Positions 55,771 to 64,000 of a DNA stretch of 64,000 nucleotides are shown piece after piece. Both the position numbers and the translations under genes were made by a program. Where the stretch lies: assembly GCA_027946365.1 (NCBI GenBank), contig JAPEUQ010000005.1:2480001-2544000 (forward strand), in the 5' to 3' direction. Each line of letters begins with the position of its first letter. The first letter of the stretch is position 1. The notes beneath the pieces are model-generated. The model did not search any database. It saw nothing but the letters and a program-made list of their open reading frames with translations, and was not told the DNA's origin. Origin of the DNA: Kalmusia sp. IMI 367209 (taxonomy: Eukaryota; Ascomycota; Dothideomycetes; Pleosporales; Didymosphaeriaceae).

Positions 55771-57262
55771 ATGACAGGAAACGATCCAAATGGATCTCAG
55801 AAGGGGATGCAAGTTGGTATTGTCGGGGCGGGTATCGCTGGGCTCGGTGCAGCCATTGCGCTCTGCAGGGCAGGTCATGATGTCGAGATTTTCGAAAAGA
55901 GCAGTTTCAAGAGGGAGATCGGTGCTGCAATCTTGATGACGCCGAATGGAAATCGCATTCTGCGACGCTGGGGATTTGATTTCGATAAAGCGCAGCCGGT
56001 GGATTTCAAGCAATTTAGGTAAGTCTTCCTCCTCCCGCAGTAAAAGGAATGGTCATGTTGACAAGGCAAAAAGAATGGTGAATGGCGAAACGTTGAAAGT
56101 TATCGGTCAAGATACATTCGAAGGCGTAGAAGAGCGGTTCGGAGAAAGGATGTGTGCTTATCATCGTGTAGATTTGCATTCTAGGCTGAGGGACCTAGTG
56201 GAGAAGGAGGGTGCGCAGATTAGACTGGGTGCCGAGGTTGTGGATGTTGAGCCTGACGAGGGGGTTATCGAGCTCCATGGAGGCGGGAAGGTAAAGAAGG
56301 ACTTTTGGGTACTAGCAGATGGGTGCCATGTAGGTGGTTTTCTTGTTTCCCCTTCTTTCCCCAACACTGATATGCATACTTGACAGTGCCCTTTCCTTCC
56401 TAAAATTGCTGGCGAAGATATTCCCACCCATAAAATCGGAAAATCTGTCTATCGCTGGCTTGCTCCCTTCGACCAGGTGGTATCCCATCAAAAAGCCGCC
56501 AATATCTGGGATGGTGAGGGCGCTGGCTTCTGCACCTTCTTCTCGCCTACAACTGGCGTCTTCATGGTAACCTACCCATGCCGCTCAAACACTCTCCTCA
56601 ATTGCGCCGTCTTCCACAACACACGCCCGGATGAGCGCGACAAAATGGACTGGAATGCAAATACAACGCATGAGATGGTGTTGGAGGCTTTAAAAGGGTG
56701 CCATGAGGCGGTGCGCCATATTCCAATGACGGCCGAGCAGATGAAGGTTTATACGGTGACACAGAGACCCCCGAGTAGCAAGATTTGGAGGGGACGGATG
56801 CTTTGCATCGGGGATACGGTGCATCATATGTTGCCAACGCATGCGCAGGGGGGATGTTCCGCCTTGGAGGATGCCGCCGCTTTGGAAATACTCTTTAGCA
56901 TCTCGACTATCTCGTCAGATCAGGGGGCACTAGCTAAACGATTAGAGTTGTACCAGCAGCTCCGACTCCCAAGGTCTGCAACAACGCAGATCTTGTCCAG
57001 TACGAATGCTATGTTGACCATGGAGATGGTAGAGAAAAAGACGGCTGAAATAAGGCAGTTTTACAAGGGGGATTTGATTGACTGGCCGAAGGGTTTGACG
57101 AGTTGGAGCCCACCTATAAGAGAGTTCTTCTACGGCTATGACGCGTTCAAGGAGGCGGAGGAGGCGATGAAGTATAGGGAAGACGGGCAGTTGCCAGCGA
57201 ATTGGAAGTGGTTTGGGGAGATCAAGGAGAGTGAGAAGATGCAGAATGCTGGGAAATATTAG
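55771..57262 (+). CDS. FAD-dependent monooxygenase, salicylate-hydroxylase-like
   Basis: Exons 55771-56018, 56074-56329 and 56387-57262 (introns 55 and 57 bp) give 459 residues. The N-terminal Rossmann motif is VGIVGAGIAGLGAAIAL (GxGxxG at 19-24), ending in the acidic FEKSS. Later motifs are VLADGCH (the DG segment, at the second junction), then CIGDTVHHMLPTHAQGG with SALEDA (the GD motif binding FAD ribitol). These define group A flavoprotein hydroxylases that use NAD(P)H and oxygen to hydroxylate aromatic or related substrates. There is no signal peptide. It stands at the left of the UstYa-containing block and could be a tailoring enzyme there; the substrate is unknown. Confidence 0.9.
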
Positions 57263-58548
57263 GAACCAAGACAATTGAGTGGCGATGATGATTAGTACCA
57301 TGGAAATCGATGACAATGGAGCTCGAAGGTAGAAAGGGGTATCTCCTCTGCACGACTTAGCGCATCCCTTTTAGCACGGCCTTTTGCCAGCCTGTTTCTG
57401 GACTTTGCGACCTTGATGTAAAAAACCCCACAAACCTTTTTCACTTACTCATCTTGTACAGGCTTTTTAAATCACATCATGCGAATCCTTCGTCATTCTG
57501 TTTATTTCCACACCCAAGCGGAGCGGATACGTGTCCACCATATGTTCAATTATTCACTGCCCTGATAGAATCTCGAGAGTCACGCCAAAAATTGCGACAA
57601 CATGTATATCTCTATTAATCACCACTTAGTCCGAGATTTCCAAGTCGGCTGAATCCGGTCACCAAATTCACTTGGGAAGCTTATCGACATGCGGAGAGAT
57701 GTAGTGATCGAAACTACGAAAATGAATGGACTCATTATTCCAATAGTGAAACACAGATATAGTTTCTTTATACACCACAATGTTGGAAATTTGATGCGCC
57801 TAATACTCTAAAAGGATGACCTTAGACTTCCATCGCATGCAGACATAGCTAAATGGTGAGATGTTGACAACACTCCAAATATAAATTGCATGAGCATGTT
57901 ATTTGGTTCATTTTCTGAGTCATACTTAGATCAATCTGGGTGACGAGTGTTGCAAAGATTGTGTGAGAGTAAGCAAACATGTATAGTGCGAAGTTAATTG
58001 GCGAAAATCCCACATTCACAGTGTAAACAATAAGATAAGTCTGCGTATAGCATTGAATCCCCACTAAAGATACGTGTAGAGTCCGTGCCTTTGCTATGAC
58101 GGTAGTCAAAAGTGTAATTTCCAAGGATCCCCTCTTTTCTCGTGCGAGAGCCCATCAATTTGACGTAATCCTAGAGCCGCACATTCTCCACGTGGTTACA
58201 GCCTCTACGATCTATCCTAGTCGTATACATAAATTTTTTGCACCTCACTGTCGCAGACCGATTTAGTGCTTCCACGCATTGGCTACAATCAAGAGTAATA
58301 CAACAGCGATTTAAACATCGAGGCATGTTCATTCCAGTGATATATTTTTCTATTCTGCTACACTGAAGTAGATCTTTGTTGTCATGGTCACTCTTACTTC
58401 CCGATCCAGAAGAAGTGCACGGTCATGCCTCAGCTAAAAATTCCATCCCCCCGTCATCCGCGTCTCAGTTCACCGTAGGTTCTAATCTTATTACAACAAA
58501 TCTTGCTGTGGCACAAAACGAATAGGCGTACCTATTTGAATCTCTTCT
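57263..58548. other. AT-rich intergenic, no supported gene
   Basis: Frames of up to 91 codons (57849-58124, reverse) are hydrophobic and lack a family. The stretch is AT-rich. It separates the monooxygenase from the secreted peptide gene. Confidence 0.45.
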
Positions 58549-58728
58549 TTAGCAGGCAATCTCGGCAGTGCCCTCAGTGTCTCTCTTGAGACCGCCCCAT
58601 CCACAGGGACCGACAGCCTTGAACTGAGGGTCACGAGCCTCAACAGCCTCAGAAACCGGAGCAGCAGGAGTCGGGGCTGCAAAGGCCATGGCGATGAAAC
58701 CGAGAATAGCGAAGAATGAGGATTTCAT
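58549..58728 (-). CDS. small secreted peptide with KR dibasic site (candidate RiPP precursor or effector)
   Basis: A 59-residue single-exon product starts at the ATG at 58728. Residues 1-18 (MKSSFFAILGFIAMAFAA) are a clear signal peptide with cleavage likely after AFAA. An acidic propeptide-like part follows (PTPAAPVSEAVEARDPQF), then AVGPCGWGGLKR with a Kex2-type KR and a short end DTEGTAEIAC. Two cysteines remain after the signal. A TATA box lies about 90 bp upstream. The gene is divergent from a UstYa homologue 672 bp away. UstA-type RiPP precursors are secretory peptides cut at dibasic sites, but they usually carry several repeated cores and here only one is possible. It could equally be a small secreted effector-like protein. 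Confidence 0.7.
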   Translation of the reverse strand: MKSSFFAILGFIAMAFAAPTPAAPVSEAVEARDPQFKAVGPCGWGGLKRDTEGTAEIAC

Positions 58729-58817
58729 AATGAATGGGGCTTGAAAGAATCGATGGCTGACTTTGAAGGAGAGCTTGAATGTTATGCTAGATGTTGAGAA
58801 AGGATCTGGTAGCGTCA

Positions 58818-58825
58818 TTTATATA
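58818..58825 (-). promoter_or_regulatory. TATA box of the small secreted peptide gene
   Basis: Reverse-strand TATATAAA lies about 90 bp upstream of the ATG at 58728. Confidence 0.5.
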
Positions 58826-59400
58826 GTGGCTATGATGATGAAGGCGTTTCTCCTCCTTCGCTCAGTCTTATCTTACCTTCCAATTTCGGTCACCAACTTT
58901 TCAGGCGACACTTGTGCCATGAATTAAGGATGTAGGCAGACCGTAAGCGTAGTATGAAACCCTATTCTGCGTCATTATGTCTTTTCTTCACTCCTGTTGG
59001 TGCAGTGTATAAGCCCGCTCCGTCACAAGTCACATGTATAATAGAGACACTACGTCTTACAGGCGTAAGACTACACATCTCGCCTACTATCGCACCCTCT
59101 CAGGTCCGGTTCTCAACGACGACCTTCCTCAATGCGATTCGCTTACAATCGGTACGGGATACACTATGGCGGCCTTACCAATACGATGTTCTTTTATTAT
59201 CTAAGCTTCTGTAGTGTGCATTAATCAGGCTGTAAAAGGAAGGTAGATCGATTGACACCAACAATAAGGCTGGACAAGGCGGCTCGTGCGACGCTATCGA
59301 AGCTTCGACCGACGACAAAGCTCTGACTGTAGCCCGGAGCCCAATCTGTTCGCTATCATTGTTCAATTGAGTGATTATTCCTCTACCATCTCAGGTTGTC
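58826..59400. promoter_or_regulatory. divergent region between secreted peptide and UstYa-like gene
   Basis: The region holds both promoters. Frames within it (58954-59214 forward, 59175-59366 reverse) are unsupported. Confidence 0.5.
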
Positions 59401-60432
59401 ATGGAGCGAAACCTTGATGAGAGAAATTGCAATCTGGACTCTGAAAGTGACGAAGATACACGTTTTGAGAGCGACCTCGATTTTAGGACCTATGAAAGCT
59501 TTGAGAAGGATGTGCTGATTGCACACTCACCGGACGGTTCGACTCGGCACTTTTTCACAGAAAAGTTGCATCAGATCAAATCCAGAAGTGTCTGGATGCC
59601 ACTGTGTCTCAGCTCCCTCGTATTGAACGTTGCACTCATTGCGATCCTTCTCGTCACCCTCAGGCAAACTCGTTCTCGTCATCCACCATGGCCTCTTGAT
59701 GTATATTGTAAGCGCATTCACCTCTTACGTAGCGTCGTTCATTAACACTAACCTCGCTTGCAGCACCGGTTGATGAAGCTATCTCATATGAGACGAAAGT
59801 GTTTGACGATAACTTCGATCAACAGTAAGTCGAATGCCAGTCCGAACCTCCTCGAGGTAAACCCGCTTATCCGGTAAAGCACCGTTTATGCCTCGACGGG
59901 CGCGGAAGCAGATGCAGCATGGAACGACTTATATGAAGGTGAGTAGATACAACCTTCTCCTCGAAATGTTGGCTCATGTAATCAAGGTCTCCTTTACTTA
60001 AACATCCCTACCACTCAAGCAAAGCATCTACCCAACGCTACCTCGCCCCACCCACGAGCGCCAGAGCTCTCGATGATTGGTATTGATGTTTTCCATCAAC
60101 TTCACTGCCTTGATAACATCCGAAAATCGCTCTACCCCGATATCTACAATGTGACGACCGAGGACGGCTGGCGCACTCACACGGGACACTGTATCGACAG
60201 TCTCAGACAGAGCTTGATGTGCAACGCAGATGTTAGTACGATATTCTTCCAGTGGTACCCAAAAAAAGGATGGACATTGCCAAGTGCGTCAGTCACGCAC
60301 ACCTGCCGGAAATGGGACAAGGTCAAAGAATGGGCAGTAGACCATAGGTTGAAAGTGGATTTTGATCCTAGGGAAAAGGCTGATGGGGCGCCTATCGCAC
60401 GGGGAAGAGAAAAGGAAAGCCCCAGTGACTGA
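59401..60432 (+). CDS. UstYa-like oxidase (DUF3328)
   Basis: Four exons (59401-59707, 59764-59824, 59880-59938 and 59987-60432; introns 56, 55 and 48 bp) give 290 residues. The topology is typical: a cytosolic acidic N-terminus, one membrane helix (residues about 66-86, LCLSSLVLNVALIAILLVTL) and a luminal domain. Both family motifs are present, HQLHC and, about 32 residues on, HCIDSLRQSLMC, with VFDDNF and AAWNDLY-type segments in the middle exons. UstYa proteins catalyse oxidative steps in fungal RiPP pathways (ustiloxin, phomopsin, asperipin) and other secondary metabolites, often macrocyclisation at aromatic side chains. The neighbouring divergent secreted peptide makes a RiPP role plausible. 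Confidence 0.9.
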
Positions 60433-61040
60433 TATCTAGCTACTAACGACACACAAGAGTCAACAGAGAACGTTCATATCACACAAAAGAAGAAGAAGAG
60501 AGTATCAATCACAGGACGTGCGATGCCAGGTTGTCTTAGGGACAAGGGGACGGTATCACGAGCACGGTCAAATTGGGAGCGATGAAATCTCATAATCGTC
60601 TCAAATATGCCAGCTTCGATGAACGAGGAGCAGCTGCAGACAGGAGAATATTTCGCGCATATGATTAGATAAGCAACTCGAATCAATTAGTAGTGTCTGA
60701 TCTGAACGGACTCGGATCTGATACCCATCTACAGATACACCTGACCAATATCGTGTGATTGGAATCTATACTCCATGTCATAGAGATATTGCGCAATGAT
60801 TTCCTAACAGAAAGTGAACCATGTTATCCATTCGATAGCCGCTTGGAGACCGCCCCCGACGGAGATGGCGCCATGCTCTCAAAAATGGGGGTACGCCCCA
60901 CCGGACCGAAAGGACTCAATCGCCCCTAGAGGCATCAAATTGTGCACCACTTTCGAGAGCCGAAACCCTATTTGGTTTGATGCGTCTTGTACATGGCTAC
61001 ATAGAGAGCATATATCACCAAAAAATTTCCTATACTTGTC
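60433..61040. other. intergenic, no supported gene
   Basis: It holds the 3' flank of the UstYa-like gene and the promoter of the SnoaL-like gene; a forward frame at 60814-61044 is unsupported. Confidence 0.5.
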
Positions 61041-61549
61041 ATGACATCAACCCGTGATTGAGTCTTACCTTCTACGTACAAACCGAAAGCCAGTTATACC
61101 AACAAGAGTATGCAATGCACCATGCATGTCTTGCGATGATTCTAACATTCCCAGTGTCGTCCGACAAGGAGCAAATCACAACGCTCCTCCACTCCTACGG
61201 CAAAGTGCTCGCTTCCCACTCCATGGACGATCTTCTATCTCTATACACCACGGACGGCGTGATGATGGCCCCTGGATTTCAACCAGCCGTGGGATCACAT
61301 GCTCTGAAGTCATCATATGAGCGTATTTTTTCCACGATAAAACTCGAGATTGAATTCACCATCGACGAGATTGTCGTTATGAGTGACGAATGGGCGTTCG
61401 CAAGGACGACAGCTGAGGGAACGAAGTACTGGTTAAAAAAGGGGACACAAGAGCGGCACCACAATCAGGAGATATTCATTTGTCGAAAGGAGGACGGAAA
61501 GTGGAAGATCGCGCGGTATATTTTCTCGAGCATGAAGCCATTACAGTAG
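61041..61549 (+). CDS. SnoaL-like / NTF2-fold protein
   Basis: A 13-base first exon (61041-61053, ATGACATCAACCC) joins over a 101-bp intron (branch TCTAACA, acceptor CCCAG) to 61155-61549, giving 135 residues beginning MTSTLSSDKEQITTLLHSYG. The long frame alone opens with TTG and adds a sequence that does not fit the fold. The pattern of a helical opening, LLSLYTTDGVMMAPGF, VGSHALKSSYERIF, then strands ending WKIARYIFSS matches the SnoaL-like NTF2 fold (DUF4440 type). Such proteins act as cyclases, isomerases or small stress-linked enzymes in secondary metabolism. Role in this block is inferred from position only. Confidence 0.8.
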
Positions 61550-61897
61550 AGCGGGAGTCGATGTACTTTACTGAGGTTGGCACAATCAATGATGCCTCGA
61601 GTGAATGGGAACAACTTAGTCTACGTTACGCGCCTGAATTGTGGTCCTAATACTATCACTTGTACCGATTGAATATCGAATAGTGGCCTTAGATAGCTAG
61701 AGAGATATCCATATGTATGGATTATCATATGACATCTTGTAGGATGCCTTGCTTGATGGTTCAGTACACATGAGCAATTGATTGAGAGTATGAAATAAGT
61801 CTATTGCTGTCAAAGTGATTCTATAATAGTATGTCAACGCGTACCAAGGAAGGCCACATTGAAGGAATCGAATACGAAGCCAAAAGGGTCATCTTTT
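61550..61897. other. convergent intergenic region
   Basis: It separates the 3' ends of the SnoaL-like and esterase genes; AT-rich, nothing coding supported. Confidence 0.6.
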
Positions 61898-62863
61898 TCA
61901 ATTCTTTGGCGCACTCTTCAAATCCCACTTTCCAAAGAAGTCTAGCACCGTAGGCGTAAAGTCCAACGAATGGTCCTTGCAATATGCGCGCGTCCCGTCC
62001 GAGTTATCTCCCGTCGACGACGGCCAGCAGTGACCCAAGCCAGCGATCTTGTAATGCTTCACGACGGTCTTCAATTCACCGCATGAGTACGTCGTCGTAT
62101 CGTACCCGTTGTGCTGCGTAGTCTTTCCCGCATCCGCTTCACACCCGTTGCGCTGTCCCCACCAAGAAACCCACTCATCAATGCTGGGAACGTCACCGCC
62201 GGATCCTGTATGGCCTCCTACATAAGGAATGGTGGTGTCTTCGCCCCCGTGTGCTTCGAGAATTGCGCGCTTCTTTGTGCAGCTTCCCTTGCTGGTGTCG
62301 GTGTACAGTGCTGCGGCTGACATGGCGAAAGCTGCGAATTCGTCGCCTACGTGGGAGCAAGCGAGCGTATCGACGAAGCCCCCGCCGTTGCTTTTACCAG
62401 ATGCGTACACGTGATCGGAGTCAATGCAGTACTGTGTGCGGAGGTGTGCGAGCAGGTCCTTGACAAACAATGTGTCGTCTACGCCATCGACTGCGTACGG
62501 GGCACCCTGCCATGCTTCTTCGATGCCTGCGGGATAGACAGCAAGGTACTCTTTCCCAGCATCATAGGTGTCGTATTTGGAATTTTTGTACTGGCCCTCC
62601 GGGCTCCCGTTGTGGCCATGGAAGTCGAAGACGACTTTGCGCGGTTTATTAGGATCGTTGTTGTACCCGTCTGGCACTCGAATTGCGTATGTGCGGTCCC
62701 GGCCGCCTGATTTGATTGTATGACTGTCTGGGTTGGAATTGAAACCAGAATTATGTCGCGTTCCGCAGCCAGAGGTGTCGGCCCTAGGGTGGACAGTGGA
62801 TCGGAGTGGAGTTGCAGAAGTGGCGGCAATGAAGCCGAGGGTAATTGCAATTGCGGTTTTCAT
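61898..62863 (-). CDS. secreted feruloyl-esterase/PHB-depolymerase-like hydrolase
   Basis: A single exon of 321 residues. The N-terminus (MKTAIAITLGFIAATSATP) is a signal peptide, so the enzyme is secreted. The alpha/beta-hydrolase core has FDFHGHNGS (oxyanion segment), the nucleophile elbow ASGKSNGGG with Ser158, an acidic candidate near HGGEDTTIPY, and the late histidine in GLGHCWPS. Eight or so cysteines suggest disulphides. This layout fits type-C feruloyl esterases and LpqC/PHB-depolymerase relatives of fungi, which free ferulic acid from plant cell walls. A biomass role is likely; a link to the neighbouring UstYa block is not shown. Confidence 0.9.
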   Translation of the reverse strand: MKTAIAITLGFIAATSATPLRSTVHPRADTSGCGTRHNSGFNSNPDSHTIKSGGRDRTYAIRVPDGYNNDPNKPRKVVFDFHGHNGSPEGQYKNSKYDTYDAGKEYLAVYPAGIEEAWQGAPYAVDGVDDTLFVKDLLAHLRTQYCIDSDHVYASGKSNGGGFVDTLACSHVGDEFAAFAMSAAALYTDTSKGSCTKKRAILEAHGGEDTTIPYVGGHTGSGGDVPSIDEWVSWWGQRNGCEADAGKTTQHNGYDTTTYSCGELKTVVKHYKIAGLGHCWPSSTGDNSDGTRAYCKDHSLDFTPTVLDFFGKWDLKSAPKN

Positions 62864-63731
62864 GGCTATGTATATTGATTAATATCGATAGCAGCAGTCC
62901 TTCGAAATGATGAACATGAAATACTGGTCGTATGATTATTGTTTCTGGATTGTTCTCATTACCGTAGAGGGCATGCCGGACTTTATAGTCCTCACTATGA
63001 CCCACAAAACTGGCCTCCCAATTCCCTGGAATGTGAGATCTTCATGATCGGAAACTTCCCCAGAAATTGCTACCGATCTGATGCTAATCACGGATGCTCA
63101 GGTGGTCTTCTGCAGGAGCAGCATGCCGGATGCGCATACTCTTAATCTCACTGCCTTCGTTCAATGATGGGTTACTAGATTGAATTGAGCATGACGTATT
63201 TGTGAACGGAGATTCGGAGGAGTTGAACAAGTGCTGAAGCTGATATTAGAGCATCATCACCTTCTAACGCTTTCAAATGTAGCGCCAGCCAAAATTAGCC
63301 GAAGCGGGTTTCGCGAGTGATTGTCCGAGGATTAGTGGGCCATAATCGGTGTCTGTGCCTACCAAAGCCACGAAAGTGGAGAACGCCTGATGATGGCCTT
63401 CGTTTGGTAATCATACTAAACGGTGCAAATCGCAGGCGACTAGAGCTACTAGCGGTAGTCATCGGACAAAACGCACGGGGTACCGGTGACATCTCTACGG
63501 CTCCCACGGCGATGATCGCCCATGTTTCGCGAGGTCCGTCAATTTTTCTTTTCAAAGAGGAAGAGTAACATATGAAACATTCTAGATTCGGCCTACGGGT
63601 AAGCTACTTCATAAGTTCGATTGGTCGTTCTGACCGTGCGTCTTGTCACATAGCGCACACTTGTGTTTTGATAGCGATCATCTTAATAGTCAACTATGCA
63701 CTGCAGACTTATTGAATATAGTGCCTATATC
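62864..63731. other. intergenic, no supported gene
   Basis: It begins with the esterase promoter. Two opposed frames overlap at 63295-63568, each 83-86 codons. Neither has a convincing family, although the reverse one faintly recalls a DDE transposase fragment. I do not call it. Confidence 0.4.
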
Positions 63732-64000
63732 TTAGTCTTTAGGCTGTGAAACATCGACAATCTGCGATGCGATACAGCAGTTCTGAGCGAGATCGCGTGT
63801 TCGGTATTGTAGGTGCATCAATGCGTCGAGCATCACCTCAAAATCTTGATTAGTGTGCAGATGGATCAAATCCTCGCTGAAATGGTATCTTTTCGATAGC
63901 TTCGCCATGTGGGGGTATCTATTAGATTGATGGTGAAAAGACCTCATAACAAAGTAGCATGACAAAATCCAGACTATGACCATCCATCGAGGGTTCACTT
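63732..64000 (-). CDS. possible 3' end of a gene running off the right edge
   Basis: A reverse frame of 88 codons stays open to the window edge and ends with TAG/TAA-type sequence at 63732. Its composition (HFSEDLIHLHTNQDFEVM, DALMHLQYRTRDLAQ) looks protein-like, with no start codon visible inside the window. The product is unknown; it could be chance. Confidence 0.3.
   Translation of the reverse strand, partial: VNPRWMVIVWILSCYFVMRSFHHQSNRYPHMAKLSKRYHFSEDLIHLHTNQDFEVMLDALMHLQYRTRDLAQNCCIASQIVDVSQPKD

Noticed and set aside
57849..58124. Reverse 91-codon hydrophobic frame
   Set aside because: It could mimic a membrane protein, but AT-rich DNA produces such frames by chance; no family likeness and a weak start.
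58549..58728. Alpha-type mating pheromone precursor
   Set aside because: The signal peptide and KR site fit, but there is no repeated core of the WC...QPC.W kind and only one KR.
63295..63568. Two opposed 83-86 codon frames, one faintly like a DDE transposase piece
   Set aside because: The resemblance is only a few residues, no terminal repeats were found, and the frames contradict each other.
1..64000. CRISPR arrays, bacterial operons, phage-type modules or ribosomal RNA
   Set aside because: No regularly spaced repeats, Shine-Dalgarno-linked gene strings or rRNA-like blocks were seen; genes contain spliceosomal introns, so the DNA is eukaryotic.

Overview
The window looks like nuclear DNA of a filamentous ascomycete. 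Genes are compact and carry short GT-AG introns of about 45-130 bp, often with CTAAC- or CTGAC-like branch sites. Many families are fungal or fungal-enriched: Zn2Cys6 regulator, Pex8, UstYa/DUF3328, DUF3445, fungal-type Vps34, Nse4 and Iwr1. The general character suggests Dothideomycetes, possibly Pleosporales, but that is an impression and was not tested. All exon joins given here were read by eye from splice signals and frame continuity.

Left part (1-16 kb). About 1.5 kb carry nothing recognisable. Then come a three-exon unknown gene, a 592-residue low-complexity protein, a JEN-type carboxylate transporter whose frame is broken in several places, a 204-residue unknown protein, a DUF3445 (heme-dependent oxidative N-demethylase-like) protein and an intron-containing tRNA-Lys(CUU).

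Centre-left (16-34 kb). A Drs2-type phospholipid flippase is followed by an NmrA-like NAD(P)-binding protein, an INO80F-like chromatin subunit, two short unknown proteins (one with a broken frame), an ENT nucleoside transporter, the RNA polymerase II import factor Iwr1, and a glycosidase-like protein. The glycosidase-like gene is divergent from a Zn2Cys6 transcription factor.

Centre-right (34-55 kb). Mostly housekeeping: a YjlB-like cupin, a Nudix hydrolase, a RING E3 ligase, a peroxiredoxin with a long tail, then Pex8 (ending in SKL), TMEM170, Vps34 and Nse4. Pex8/TMEM170 and Vps34/Nse4 are divergent pairs sharing short promoters.

Right part (55-64 kb). This is accessory in character: an FAD monooxygenase, a 59-residue secreted peptide with a KR dibasic site, a UstYa/DUF3328 membrane oxidase with both histidine motifs, a SnoaL-like protein and a secreted feruloyl-esterase/PHB-depolymerase-like hydrolase. 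A secreted KR-containing peptide divergent from a UstYa homologue is the arrangement expected of a fungal RiPP (dikaritin-like) locus. It is the best candidate for an undescribed system here, though the evidence is contextual.

A recurrent oddity is that at least three otherwise good genes lose frame by one base, mostly in homopolymer runs (A7 at 9071, C4 at 27995, G5 at 35121). A peroxiredoxin is also cut by an in-frame TAA. This may be real decay or consensus error in the assembly; the two can be separated by reads or transcripts.
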